Assembly: GCA_017407905.1 (NCBI GenBank)
Contig: JAFQVS010000078.1
Location: forward strand, 1-64,000
Direction of reading: 5' to 3'
From: Bacteroidaceae bacterium
Lineage (GTDB): Bacteria; Bacteroidota; Bacteroidia; Bacteroidales; Bacteroidaceae
Length of the DNA: 64,000 bases
Both the position numbers and the translations under genes were made by a program. This document shows, piece after piece, positions 45,311-54,517 of the stretch; within the stretch, counting starts at the first letter, position 1, and each line of letters starts with the position of its first letter. Below the pieces are notes generated by a model. That model was given only the letters and a program-made list of their open reading frames with translations. It had not been told where the DNA came from and ran no database searches.

Positions 45311-45396
45311 CAACGTATGAGGGCGATAATGCTTCGGCAACAGATTGTCGGTGCGGTTTCCGAGCCCAATAAAAAACACGTAATCTGCTATCTGCA

Positions 45397-47340
45397 ATGA
45401 GAAAAGAGAGGAATATATTGACGGCGCTTGTGTGCAACGTCCTTTTGGCCTATTTTGTGCTTGCCGTGTGCCGCCTGCTGTTCGTTGTTGTAAACTACGA
45501 TATTTATGCCGAGGGGCTGCGCTCGGCGCAATTGTGGCTTATGGCTAAGGGTGCGCTGCGCTTCGATACGTCGGCTGTGTGCTATCTGAATATCCCGTAT
45601 GTTGTGGCGCTGCTGCTGCCGTTGCATTTTAAGGAGGGTGCTGCGATGCAGACAATTGCCCGATGGTTGTTTGTTGTGTGCAACGCCGTTGGAGTGATTG
45701 CCAATTTGTGCGATATTGTATATGTGCCCTTTGGCGGACGACGTACAACGTGGTCGCTTTTCTCGGAATTTTCTAACGAGGGTAATATTGGTAAGGTTGT
45801 TGCGGTGGAGCTTGTGGCTCATTGGTATCTTGTGCTTGCAGCCGTTATTATAATATGGCTTCTGTGGCGATTATATACTCCTGCTCGCAAAGGCTATAAC
45901 AGGGTGGTCTATTATGTGTCGCACACGGTACTGCTGGCGGCGGTTGCCCCGCTTATTATATTTGGCATACGCGGTGGAGTGGGACGTACCGTACGCCCCA
46001 TAAGCCTCAATGACGCCAATGAATATATTGCCTCGCCCGCGCAGGCTGCCATTGTACTTAACACCCCCTTTTCGATGATTCGCACGATTGGAAAGAATCC
46101 CTTTAACGAGATGAATTTCTTCGATGAAAAGGAACTAAATAATATTTTTAACCCCATCCACGAGTATGCCGCCGACACCGCCTCACAGCGAAAAAATGTG
46201 GTGGTGTTTATAGTCGAGAGTTTCGGAAAGGAGTATATCGGGGCGTTTAATCCGCATCGCTCCGAGCCCTCGCTCACCCCCTTCCTCGACTCGCTCATTG
46301 CAGTGAGCCACACTTATGCCCGCTCTTACGGCAACGGCCGAAAAAGCATCGACGGAATGCCGTCGGTGCTCTCGGGTATTCCAATGTTCGTCGAGCCGTT
46401 CTTTGTAACACCCGCCTCGCTGAACCGGGTAAGCGGAATTGCGGGCGAGCTTGCCACGGAGGGCTATCATACGGTCTTTTTCCACGGTGCGCCCAATGGC
46501 TCTATGGGCTTTCAGGCGTTTGCAAAGGCAACGGGCTTTAAAGAGTATTACGGGCAGGATGAGTATGATGCGGCCTACCCGGGCAACGACGATTTTGACG
46601 GCTCTTGGGCCATCTGGGACGAGCCTTTCTTTAAATTCTATGCTCGGACGCTGAACACTCTGCCGCAGCCTTTTGTTGCTTCGATGTTCAGTGCATCGTC
46701 GCACCATCCGTTTGCAATCCCGGCGCAGTATGCCGATGTTTATAAGGAGGGGAAATTGCCCATCCATAAGTGCATACAATATACCGACAATGCTCTGCGG
46801 GGCTTTTTTGAAAGTGTGCGCGGCGAGGAGTGGTTCCGTAACACTCTTTTTGTAATCACGGCCGACCACTCGAATCAGTGCCTCGACCAATATTATAATA
46901 CCTCGGCGGGTATTTTCGAGCTTCCCATAATATTCTACGACCCCTCGGGCGAGGGGCCTTTTGCTCCCGGAGTGGATAGCGTGCGCATTGCGCAGCAGAT
47001 TGACATTATGCCTACGGTGCTCGATTTTTTGGGTTACACGCGCCCGTTCCTTGCATACGGCAAGAGCCTCCTTGACGTAGCGCCCGAGGATAGTTACGCC
47101 GTTAATTGGTTGAGTGGTCAGTATCAATATTTTAAGGACGATTATTTGCTTATTTTCGACGGTGAAAAGAGTACGGCGCTTATGAACATCCGCGAGGATA
47201 AGATGCTGCAAAATAATCTCTTGGGACGGGCCGCGGGCGAGCAGCAGACTATTATGGAACGCAGTCTGAAGGCTATTATACAGGATTATATGGCACGTAT
47301 GCTTGGCGACAGGTTAGTGCCCTCGAACGATAAAGAATAA
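45397..47340 (+). CDS. LTA synthase/sulfatase-family membrane enzyme
   Basis: A 647-residue protein. Five membrane helices fill the first 190 residues; a periplasmic alkaline-phosphatase-fold domain follows, starting VVVFIVESFGKEYIGAFN at about 268. The nucleophile position is Ser317 in GRKSIDGMPSVLSGIP, and FVITADHSNQC with metal-binding Asp/His is seen later. In Gram-negative bacteria such enzymes transfer phosphoglycerol or phosphoethanolamine onto glycans or lipid A, or hydrolyse sulfates; the substrate here is unknown. A radical SAM gene follows after 10 bases. Confidence 0.85.
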   Translation: MRKERNILTALVCNVLLAYFVLAVCRLLFVVVNYDIYAEGLRSAQLWLMAKGALRFDTSAVCYLNIPYVVALLLPLHFKEGAAMQTIARWLFVVCNAVGVIANLCDIVYVPFGGRRTTWSLFSEFSNEGNIGKVVAVELVAHWYLVLAAVIIIWLLWRLYTPARKGYNRVVYYVSHTVLLAAVAPLIIFGIRGGVGRTVRPISLNDANEYIASPAQAAIVLNTPFSMIRTIGKNPFNEMNFFDEKELNNIFNPIHEYAADTASQRKNVVVFIVESFGKEYIGAFNPHRSEPSLTPFLDSLIAVSHTYARSYGNGRKSIDGMPSVLSGIPMFVEPFFVTPASLNRVSGIAGELATEGYHTVFFHGAPNGSMGFQAFAKATGFKEYYGQDEYDAAYPGNDDFDGSWAIWDEPFFKFYARTLNTLPQPFVASMFSASSHHPFAIPAQYADVYKEGKLPIHKCIQYTDNALRGFFESVRGEEWFRNTLFVITADHSNQCLDQYYNTSAGIFELPIIFYDPSGEGPFAPGVDSVRIAQQIDIMPTVLDFLGYTRPFLAYGKSLLDVAPEDSYAVNWLSGQYQYFKDDYLLIFDGEKSTALMNIREDKMLQNNLLGRAAGEQQTIMERSLKAIIQDYMARMLGDRLVPSNDKE

Positions 47341-47350
47341 ATATAGAATT

Positions 47351-48127
47351 ATGGCAACAATAATATTCCCCTCGCCAATCTTCGGGCCGGTGCACAGCCG
47401 GCGTTTAGGCGTGTCGCTGGGCATCAATCTGCTGCCGGGCGATGGAAAAGTGTGTACATTCGATTGTATATATTGCGAGTGTGGCTTCAACGCAACGCAC
47501 CGCAGCCGCAGCCCTCTGCCCACGCGCGAGCAGGTGCGCGAGGCACTCGAAAAGCAGTTGCTGAGGATGAGAGAGGAGGGCACGGCCCCCGATGTTCTGA
47601 CCTTTGCGGGTAACGGCGAGCCTACGATTCATCCGAGCTTCGGCCCGATTATCGACGATACAATTGCTCTGAGGGATAAGTATTTCCCCGCGGCAAAGGT
47701 CAGTGTGCTTAGTAATGCAACGCTCATAGGCCGTCCCGCCGTGTTTGAGGCGCTCAAAAAGGTCGATAATAATATTCTGAAGCTCGACACCGTCTCGACC
47801 GACTATATTGCGCGTGTCGATAGGCCTAACGACGCATATAAGCTCGACGATATTATCGAGTGTATGAAGGCTTTTAAGGGCGGCCTTGTTGTGCAGACAA
47901 TGTTTATGAAGGGCTCGGCCGACGGGGTGAGTGTCGATAATACGGGCGACGAATATGTGCTCCCGTGGATTCGGACGGTAAAGGCTATTGCTCCGCGCGA
48001 GGTGATGATATATACCGTCGACCGCGAGACGCCGCAGGAGGGGCTGCTGAAAGCCTCGCCCCAAGAGCTCGACCGCATTGTGGCACTGCTCGAAAATGAG
48101 GGAATAAAGGCAACGGCATCATACTAA
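47351..48127 (+). CDS. Radical SAM protein
   Basis: A 258-residue radical SAM enzyme. The [4Fe-4S] cluster motif is CTFDCIYC with Cys35, Cys39 and Cys42 (CxxxCxxC). The N-terminus FGPVHSRRLGVSLGINLLP is typical of a widespread group of small radical SAM proteins of unknown function. TFAGNGEPTIHP is the GGEP-like SAM-contact segment. No SPASM or other C-terminal domain is visible. It shares an operon with an LTA-synthase-like gene, but nothing in the sequence shows a functional tie. Confidence 0.87.
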   Translation: MATIIFPSPIFGPVHSRRLGVSLGINLLPGDGKVCTFDCIYCECGFNATHRSRSPLPTREQVREALEKQLLRMREEGTAPDVLTFAGNGEPTIHPSFGPIIDDTIALRDKYFPAAKVSVLSNATLIGRPAVFEALKKVDNNILKLDTVSTDYIARVDRPNDAYKLDDIIECMKAFKGGLVVQTMFMKGSADGVSVDNTGDEYVLPWIRTVKAIAPREVMIYTVDRETPQEGLLKASPQELDRIVALLENEGIKATASY

Positions 48128-48144
48128 GAAGTTGTTTAATTTCT

Positions 48145-48176
48145 AATAAAGGCGCACTCTATGGTGCGCCTTTATT
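48145..48176. terminator. Bidirectional terminator between convergent genes
   Basis: AATAAAGGCGCAC (48145-48157) pairs perfectly with GTGCGCCTTTATT (48164-48176), loop TCTATG. It separates the radical SAM gene from the minus-strand LTA-synthase-like gene. Confidence 0.88.
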
Positions 48177-48184
48177 GGTGTCCT

Positions 48185-50014
48185 TTATCTGTTCTGAAAA
48201 TCCTCGTATGTGGCCTGTAGTATGGCCTTTGCCCTCGATGCGCGCAAGTGCGAGGGGTCGGCGGGCTTTTCGGTGCGTATGCTGTTGGCGTCAAGGTCGT
48301 ACAGGGTGAATCCTGTCGAGTCGATAAACGAAATTCCGTTGTTAAAGGCGTGATAAGCAAAAGGATAGCTGTATGCGGGCGATAGTACGTTGCGGCTGAA
48401 GGGGAAGCCCTCGATGGGCAGCCCGAGCTGTGCCAGCAGCGTTGCCGGAAGGTCGCTCTGATTGCATATTGTCTCTATGCGACGGCTCTCTCGGACGGCG
48501 CCTCCCGTCAGCAGCAGGGGGATATGGTTGCGCCCCTCGTTGCTCTGGTCAATATCCTTTGGATAGTTCGATACTGCGTGGTCGGGCATACAGATGACAA
48601 GGGTGTTGTCCCAATGCCTGCTCTCTTTAAGGTCTTTTATAAATGCGCCCAGACAGGAGTCGGTGTAGGCAAAGGCGTTTGCTATCTTATCCTCTTTTAT
48701 GCGGTTGTATGGAACCGTCCACGGCTCGTGGCTGCTCAGTGTCAGATAGGTAATGTGCCACGGCTCCTCGGGGCGGTGCTCGATGAGACGGCGCAGCGAG
48801 TCGAATGTGATGTGGTCGGCAACGCCCCACAGATGGGTGTTCTGTTGCTCGGTGCTAAAATCTTTGTCGGCTATAAGCTCGTTGTATCCCGTCGAGTAAA
48901 AATAGCTCTTCATATTTGTGAAATTGATGTCTCCGCCATATAAAAAGGTATTATGGTAGCCGGCCTTGCCCAGCGACGAGGCTATGGAGGCAAGGCTCTG
49001 ACTTTTTATGGGGGACTTCATCACTGAGGTCTTTGGGAACGATGTGTAGCCGCTGAGCGAGCAGATGAGGCCGCGGTCGGTGCGGTAGCTGTTGGCGTAA
49101 CAGCGTGTGAAGAGCACGCCCTCTTGCGAGAGACGGTCGAAATTGGGGGTTACACCCTTTAGGCCGCCCATACTCTCGATGAGTGTGCTGCTCATTCCTT
49201 CGAGCAGGATGGTTATTATATTGGGGCGGGTAGTTGTGAGCAGCGTGTCGCTTATTGTGCTCTGCTGCGTGTATAGCCCGTCGAAGCGTGTCGCAAGCTC
49301 TTCGGGGCTGTAAAAATGGTAGGCCTCGCTGTAATCCTCGCGCTTGCCCACGGAGTATATGAAGCTGAATATGGGGTTTACGGCCGAGTGATTAAGGAAT
49401 TGATTGTCGCTGAAATATACTTTTCCTATGTTGTTGGTCGATTCGCTCACGCCGCCCCTTATTCCGAGGAACATCGCTCCCGCCAGCAGGACGAGCCCGC
49501 AAAGGGCCGGTGTGCGGGGCTTTGCGGGGCGCATACTCTTGGGCGTTGAGTAGTGCAGCGCGGCAAAGAGCAGCGCGGCAAGCACTGTGAAGGCTGCGAT
49601 GCGTGCAACGATGAACCCTGTGCTGACGCTCGCAAAGGCGTTTGCGGGCGAGTCTATGTAAAGCAGGAACGATGCGTCGAGCTTGAATTGCCAAAAGGGG
49701 TACAGGCTGACGTCGGCCACAAAGGCTGCCGATACTATTATTGCTGCAAACAGATTATATACAACAAGCAGCTTGCGCATCGGGAGATATACAAGGAGGC
49801 TCACAAGGGTGAGCAGAAGGGGCAGCGCTGTTATGTATCCTGCGACGGCAACGTCGAGCGTGAGGCCGTGCAGGGCCACCCGGGCGTACTCTCCGACCGA
49901 GTATCCGCCCTCGCCGGCCAATGCCATAAACAGTAGCCTCAGGGGGACGAAGCATAGCAGCAGCGTTGCGTAGTATCGGAGCAGATACAGGAATTTCTCT
50001 TTTACATTCTCCAT
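48185..50014 (-). CDS. LTA synthase/phosphoglycerol transferase-family membrane enzyme
   Basis: A 609-residue protein with about five membrane helices in the first 185 residues and an extracytoplasmic domain starting near NIITILLEGMSSTLIESMGG. The nucleophile is a Thr at about 312 in YANSYRTDRGLICSLSGY, as in LtaS. Metal-site residues are in YLTLSSHEPW and VICMPDHAVSNYP. It is closer to classical LtaS than the protein at 45397-47340, which has Ser at the nucleophile position. It is last in an operon argS-rnhA-this gene, with a 14-base gap to rnhA. Confidence 0.87.
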   Translation of the reverse strand: MENVKEKFLYLLRYYATLLLCFVPLRLLFMALAGEGGYSVGEYARVALHGLTLDVAVAGYITALPLLLTLVSLLVYLPMRKLLVVYNLFAAIIVSAAFVADVSLYPFWQFKLDASFLLYIDSPANAFASVSTGFIVARIAAFTVLAALLFAALHYSTPKSMRPAKPRTPALCGLVLLAGAMFLGIRGGVSESTNNIGKVYFSDNQFLNHSAVNPIFSFIYSVGKREDYSEAYHFYSPEELATRFDGLYTQQSTISDTLLTTTRPNIITILLEGMSSTLIESMGGLKGVTPNFDRLSQEGVLFTRCYANSYRTDRGLICSLSGYTSFPKTSVMKSPIKSQSLASIASSLGKAGYHNTFLYGGDINFTNMKSYFYSTGYNELIADKDFSTEQQNTHLWGVADHITFDSLRRLIEHRPEEPWHITYLTLSSHEPWTVPYNRIKEDKIANAFAYTDSCLGAFIKDLKESRHWDNTLVICMPDHAVSNYPKDIDQSNEGRNHIPLLLTGGAVRESRRIETICNQSDLPATLLAQLGLPIEGFPFSRNVLSPAYSYPFAYHAFNNGISFIDSTGFTLYDLDANSIRTEKPADPSHLRASRAKAILQATYEDFQNR

Positions 50015-50028
50015 AGTGGCACCTCTTT

Positions 50029-50658
50029 TTATTTACGTCCAAAATCGGCGGGAATTTCGCCCCAAAGGGCCGTCTCCCACTTTATCAGTCTGTTTGTGTA
50101 AGTGTGTGTGCGCAACCACTGCTCGGCCCTGTCGATGAGTTTGAAAAGCTCTTCGGTGCGGGCCTCGCGCGGCAGCTTGGTCTTGCACTTTTTCAGCTTT
50201 ACCCACAAGAGAGCATTGTGGCTGTCGCTGTATATGGGCATTGTGTTGCCCTTTTGTCCCAAGAGTGCAAGGGCGTGCACGATGGCAAGAAACTCGCCGA
50301 TGTTGTTTGTTCCATATACGGGGCCGAAATGAAAAATCTGCATTCCGCTGCCCACATATACGCCGCGATACTCCATCTGTCCGGGGTTACCGCTACAAGC
50401 GGCATCGACGGCGAGGGCGTTGAGCTCAATGGCGGACGGGAGGCTGCCGCTCGGCGGGGCCGAGGGCTCGCTCTTGGCCTTTGCTCCTATGTAGTCGTAG
50501 GGCGACGAGGCGTAGGCGCGCTCGGCCTCGGCTTGTGTGGCAAAGGATTTGTACAGTGCCTGCTTGACGCCGCTTATCTGCGCCTTGCACTCGTCCCACG
50601 ATGCGTATATGCCGGGGTTGACGCCATTCCACACAACATAGTAGCGTTTCTTGCTCAT
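50029..50658 (-). CDS. rnhA: Ribonuclease HI with N-terminal viroplasmin domain
   Basis: A 209-residue enzyme that cuts the RNA strand in RNA/DNA hybrids. The first 50 residues (KRYYVVWNGVNPGIYASWDE) form the caulimovirus viroplasmin-like hybrid-binding domain seen in eukaryotic RNase H1. The catalytic set is Asp85 (AVDAACSGNPG), Glu122 (NNIGEFLAIVHAL), Asp145 (IYSDSHNAL) and Asp205 near the end (IPADFGRK). A short Pro/Ser-rich linker joins the domains. It lies 20 bases behind argS. Confidence 0.93.
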   Translation of the reverse strand: MSKKRYYVVWNGVNPGIYASWDECKAQISGVKQALYKSFATQAEAERAYASSPYDYIGAKAKSEPSAPPSGSLPSAIELNALAVDAACSGNPGQMEYRGVYVGSGMQIFHFGPVYGTNNIGEFLAIVHALALLGQKGNTMPIYSDSHNALLWVKLKKCKTKLPREARTEELFKLIDRAEQWLRTHTYTNRLIKWETALWGEIPADFGRK

Positions 50659-50678
50659 AAATTCGTCGTGCGGTGTTT

Positions 50679-52472
50679 TTACATTCTCTCGGGAACCTCG
50701 ATGCCCAAAAGGTTCATTGCGCTCTTTATCACCTTGCCTACGTTGCGTGTGAGGATGATGCGGAAGGCTTTAACGTCGGCATCCTCCTCGCGCAGGATAG
50801 AGTAGTCGTGATAGAATTGGTTGTACTCTTTGGCAAGTTCGTAGGCGTAGGCGGCAATGCCCGAGGGCGAATAGTCGCTGCCTGCCTGACGTATGACTGC
50901 CGGGTATTCGTTGAGCATACGTATGAGCGAGCACTCCTTCTCGCTTACTGCGGCGGGTGCCGAGGTGCACTCGGTGTTTACTCCGGCCTCGGCGGCCTTG
51001 CGCTCTATTGAGCGTGTGCGGGCGTAGGTATATTGGATGAAGGGGCCTGTGTTGCCGTTAAAGTCGATGGACTCTTTGGGGTTGAAGAGCATATTCTTGC
51101 GGGCATCGACCTTGAGCATAAAGTATTTGAGAGCGCCGAGGCCTATTATGCGGTTAATCTCGGCAGCCTCTTCGGGGCTTAGGCCTGAGAGCTTGCCGCC
51201 GAGCTCTTCGGATGTCTCGCGGGCGGTTGCAATCATCTCTTCCATAAGGTCGTCGGCGTCAACGACGGTGCCCTCGCGGCTCTTCATCTTGCCCTCGGGG
51301 AGCTCGACCATTCCATAGGAGAAGTGTACAAGGCCTTTGCCCCACGAGAAACCCAATTTGTCGAGCAGCAGCGAGAGTACCTGAAAATGGTAATTCTGCT
51401 CGTTGCCCACTACATATACCATCTTGTCGATGGGGTAGTCGCGGAAGCGCAGCTGTGCTGTTCCGATGTCCTGTGTCATATATACCGATGTTCCGTCGCT
51501 GCGCAGCAACAGTTTCTCGTCGAGGCCGTCGCCGCTGAGGTCGGCCCACACCGACGCGTCGGGGCGACGGTAAAAGACGCCCTTCTCGAGCCCTTCGAGC
51601 ACGGTCTCTTTTCCTACTAAATATGTGTCGCTCTCGTAGTATATCTTGTCGAATCCGACACCCAATTTGCGGTAGGTCTCGTCGAATCCCTCATATACCC
51701 AGCCGTTCATTGTCTGCCACAGCGAGCGCACCTCTTTGTCGCCTGCCTCCCATTTTACGAGCATCTCGCGTGCCTCGGCCATAAGGGGCGAGGCTGCCTC
51801 GGCCTCCTCTTTTGTCATTCCACCGGCCATCAGTGAGGAGAGCTCGGCCTTGTAGTGCTTGTCGAATGCCACATAATAGTCGCCGATAAGGTGGTCGCCC
51901 TTTTTGCCGCTCGATGCGGGGGTCTCGCCCTCGCCCCACTTTTGCCAAGCGAGCATCGACTTACAGATGTGTATGCCGCGGTCGTTGACAATGTTCGTCT
52001 TTACCACGCGGTTGCCGTTGGCGGCTATGATGTTCGAGAGGGCGTAGCCCAAAAGGTTGTTGCGGATGTGTCCCAGATGCAGGGGCTTGTTGGTGTTGGG
52101 CGATGAGTACTCGACCATTACCAGCGGCGAATTTTCGTCGGCCTCGACTTTTCCCCAATTAGGTGCAAGGTCAATCTCTTGCAAAAGTCCTATCCAATAT
52201 GATGGTGCGATGGCAAGGTTCAGGAAGCCTTTGACTACATTGTACGATGCAATCACGGGCTGTGTGGCGGCGAGCTGTGCGCCAATCTCGCCGGCTGTCT
52301 CCTCGGGCTTTTTGCGCGATAGCTGCAAGAATGGGAATACTACTAAGGTAAAATCACCCTCAAACTCCTTGCGGGTTTTTTGCAATTGGATTTTCTCGGG
52401 GGCAACCTCTTGGCCGTAGAGGCTCTTAAGGGCCTCTACGATGCTTTCGGTAAGAATTGTTTCTATATTCAT
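50679..52472 (-). CDS. argS: Arginyl-tRNA synthetase
   Basis: A 597-residue class I synthetase. The N-terminal additional domain runs to about 110. The HIGH motif appears as HLGHIRNN in SSPNTNKPLHLGHIRNN, and the KMSK loop as KMKSREGT. The C-terminal DALR helical domain ends the protein. Length is normal. It heads the argS-rnhA-ltaS-like operon on the minus strand, with a TATCTTCG promoter element 34 bases upstream, divergent from the rhomboid genes. Confidence 0.97.
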   Translation of the reverse strand: MNIETILTESIVEALKSLYGQEVAPEKIQLQKTRKEFEGDFTLVVFPFLQLSRKKPEETAGEIGAQLAATQPVIASYNVVKGFLNLAIAPSYWIGLLQEIDLAPNWGKVEADENSPLVMVEYSSPNTNKPLHLGHIRNNLLGYALSNIIAANGNRVVKTNIVNDRGIHICKSMLAWQKWGEGETPASSGKKGDHLIGDYYVAFDKHYKAELSSLMAGGMTKEEAEAASPLMAEAREMLVKWEAGDKEVRSLWQTMNGWVYEGFDETYRKLGVGFDKIYYESDTYLVGKETVLEGLEKGVFYRRPDASVWADLSGDGLDEKLLLRSDGTSVYMTQDIGTAQLRFRDYPIDKMVYVVGNEQNYHFQVLSLLLDKLGFSWGKGLVHFSYGMVELPEGKMKSREGTVVDADDLMEEMIATARETSEELGGKLSGLSPEEAAEINRIIGLGALKYFMLKVDARKNMLFNPKESIDFNGNTGPFIQYTYARTRSIERKAAEAGVNTECTSAPAAVSEKECSLIRMLNEYPAVIRQAGSDYSPSGIAAYAYELAKEYNQFYHDYSILREEDADVKAFRIILTRNVGKVIKSAMNLLGIEVPERM

Positions 52473-52505
52473 TGTTTTTAAAATTTATTTATCGCAAATA
52501 TGCCG

Positions 52506-52513
52506 CGAAGATA
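52506..52513 (-). promoter_or_regulatory. -7-like element of argS
   Basis: On the minus strand TATCTTCG (plus strand CGAAGATA), 34 bases before the argS ATG. It lies about 90 bases from the divergent plus-strand element of the rhomboid operon. Confidence 0.55.
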
Positions 52514-52598
52514 CAAAATATATGTGGTTTTTTTGTTTATAATTGCTAAAAAGAGAAAATCGGGGGGCGTAGTTTTTTATTATTTCTTTAAATTGCAC

Positions 52599-52606
52599 TA
52601 TCTTCG
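52599..52606 (+). promoter_or_regulatory. -7-like element of the rhomboid operon
   Basis: TATCTTCG, 27 bases before the rhomboid ATG. Confidence 0.55.
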
Positions 52607-52632
52607 CGGCTTGAATGATAGTTTGAACGACG

Positions 52633-53316
52633 ATGAGAGAATTTCCTGTTGTTACCAAAAATCTGCTTGCCATAAATATTCTGATGTTTTTGGCAAAGAT
52701 TGTGGTTGTTAAGAAGGGTATTAACCTTGATGCTCTGCTCGGCCTGCATCTGTTCCTTGCCGAGGATTTTATGCCTGTGCAGATTATTACGTATATGTTT
52801 ATGCACGGCGATTGGATGCACCTGTTTTTCAATATGTTCGCCATTTTTATGTTCGGACGTGTGCTTGAGAGCGTGTGGGGCTCCAAACGCTTTCTGATAT
52901 TTTATATGGCCACGGGCATAGGCGCAGGACTTGTGCAGGAGCTTACGCAATATATTTACTATGAGACAACTTTCTCGATGTACACAGCCGTAGATAAAGG
53001 CGCAGGGGTGATAGTCCCTATGGCCGAGTTTCTTAATGAGTGGACTACGGTGGGTGCGTCGGGCTCAATCTTTGGTATTCTGATGGCCTTTGCAATGACC
53101 TTCCCCAACGAACGACTTTTTGTGTTCCCGATTCCCGTTCCCATAAAGGCAAAATATTTTGTTCTTATGTATGGTGCTCTTGAGCTGTTCTTGGGCCTCT
53201 CGCCCCGTATGGGTGATAATGTGGCGCATTTTGCCCATCTTGGAGGAATGATATTCGGATTCTTACTAATACTTTATTGGCGTAAAAAAGGAGATATAAA
53301 TGGGCCGTATTATTGA
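52633..53316 (+). CDS. Rhomboid-family intramembrane serine protease (first of pair)
   Basis: A 227-residue membrane protease. The catalytic Ser143 is in GASGSIFG and the His202 in HFAHLGG; HGDWMHLFFNM (about 58-68) is the L1-loop/TM2 HxxxHxxxN signature. Six membrane helices are expected. Rhomboids cut single-pass membrane proteins within the bilayer. Its 3' end overlaps the second rhomboid gene by 17 bases, so the two are made together. Confidence 0.92.
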   Translation: MREFPVVTKNLLAINILMFLAKIVVVKKGINLDALLGLHLFLAEDFMPVQIITYMFMHGDWMHLFFNMFAIFMFGRVLESVWGSKRFLIFYMATGIGAGLVQELTQYIYYETTFSMYTAVDKGAGVIVPMAEFLNEWTTVGASGSIFGILMAFAMTFPNERLFVFPIPVPIKAKYFVLMYGALELFLGLSPRMGDNVAHFAHLGGMIFGFLLILYWRKKGDINGPYY

Positions 53317-54217
53317 TGACCTGATAAGCAGGTTCCGTAACGAGAATATTGTCGGAAAATATATTTATGTCAATGTGGCTGTCTATTTTACGATAGTCCT
53401 CATTGGCGTGTTTGCAACGCTGTTTAATGCCGTGCTGCCCATTGCCGAGGTGGTGCGTCTGCTCGAATTGCCGGCCTCGCTTGCGAGGCTGCTGTATCAG
53501 CCGTGGTCGTTGGTTACGTATATGTTTATGCACGAGGGCTTTATGCACATTCTGTGGAATATGTTGGCGCTCTATGGTTTCGGACGAATATTCTTGAATT
53601 TTTATTCTACCCGCCACTTTGTGGGGGTCTATTTTCTTGGTGGCATCGTGGGCGGATTGTTCTTTGTGGCGGCGTATAATATTTTCCCATATTTTGCTCC
53701 CATTGTGGACAAGGCTTATCTTGTGGGTGCCTCGGCAGCTGTTATGGCGGTGATTACAGCCGCTGCTCTGCGCAGCCCAAATACAACGGTTAATATGTTT
53801 ATTTTCGGACAGATGCGCCTAATTACCCTTGCTGCAATAACGGTGGGCGTGTCGTTCCTGCTGCTCTCGTCGGATAATGCGGGCGGAAATTTTGCTCATA
53901 TAGGCGGTGCATTGACGGGTGCCGTGTTTGCCATAATGCTCAATAAGGGACACGACGTAACCACGCTCGTGAATGCGGGAGCCGACTTTTTTGTCAAACT
54001 TTTTGCAAGAATAAAAGAGCTTTTCAAGCGCAAGCCCAAAATGAAATTCACCCGCACCGAGGGCGCTGCCAAGCACTCGGCCGACTACGACTATAATGCC
54101 CGTCGGCGCGAGAAAGAGGACGAAATGAACACAATCCTCGAAAAGGTTAAGCGCAGCGGATACTCTTCGCTCAGCGACGAGGAGAAGCGTCGTCTCTTCG
54201 ACAGCTCGCAAAAGTAA
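53300..54217 (+). CDS. Rhomboid-family intramembrane serine protease (second of pair)
   Basis: A 305-residue rhomboid. The catalytic Ser145 lies in VGASAAVMA and His200 in NFAHIGG; HEGFMHILWNM carries the HxxxHxxxN signature. After the membrane core (about 25-225) there is a cytosolic tail of some 75 charged residues, ending in LEKVKRSGYSSLSDEEKRRL, a short helical motif that I recall at the C-terminus of Bacteroidota rhomboids. Glycine after the Ser is replaced by Ala (GASAA), a tolerated variant. A terminator follows. Confidence 0.92.
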   Translation: MGRIIDDLISRFRNENIVGKYIYVNVAVYFTIVLIGVFATLFNAVLPIAEVVRLLELPASLARLLYQPWSLVTYMFMHEGFMHILWNMLALYGFGRIFLNFYSTRHFVGVYFLGGIVGGLFFVAAYNIFPYFAPIVDKAYLVGASAAVMAVITAAALRSPNTTVNMFIFGQMRLITLAAITVGVSFLLLSSDNAGGNFAHIGGALTGAVFAIMLNKGHDVTTLVNAGADFFVKLFARIKELFKRKPKMKFTRTEGAAKHSADYDYNARRREKEDEMNTILEKVKRSGYSSLSDEEKRRLFDSSQK

Positions 54218-54243
54218 CAGCATAAAAAATCAAAAGTTTGAGT

Positions 54244-54282
54244 GAGTGTGCATTGTAAAACACAATGCACACTCGTTTTTTT
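54244..54282 (+). terminator. Terminator after the rhomboid pair
   Basis: GAGTGTGCATTGT (54244-54256) pairs with ACAATGCACACTC around AAAAC, then GTTTTTTT. Bases 54283-54399 contain nothing else I can support. Confidence 0.92.
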
Positions 54283-54399
54283 GTATCGCACTGCATAAAA
54301 ACAGACAAGAATTATACAAAAATGTAAGCCTCAATCCCTTTCGTGCCATATAAAATGAAGAAAAATGCCCGAAAATGTGTTTATTTACAGAAAAAACGC

Positions 54400-54407
54400 T
54401 ATATTTG
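54400..54407 (+). promoter_or_regulatory. -7 element of secDF
   Basis: TATATTTG matches TAnnTTTG; the leader to the secDF ATG is about 105 bases. I saw no structured riboswitch in it. Confidence 0.65.
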
Positions 54408-54517
54408 CAAACTTTAAAAAAGTGTTTCGGAATATCTTAGCTATAAAAATTAGCGATATTTCGTGCGTTTTTTTGTGCTTGACGACAAACTAAATAAATA
54501 ATAAACTAATTAAAACA

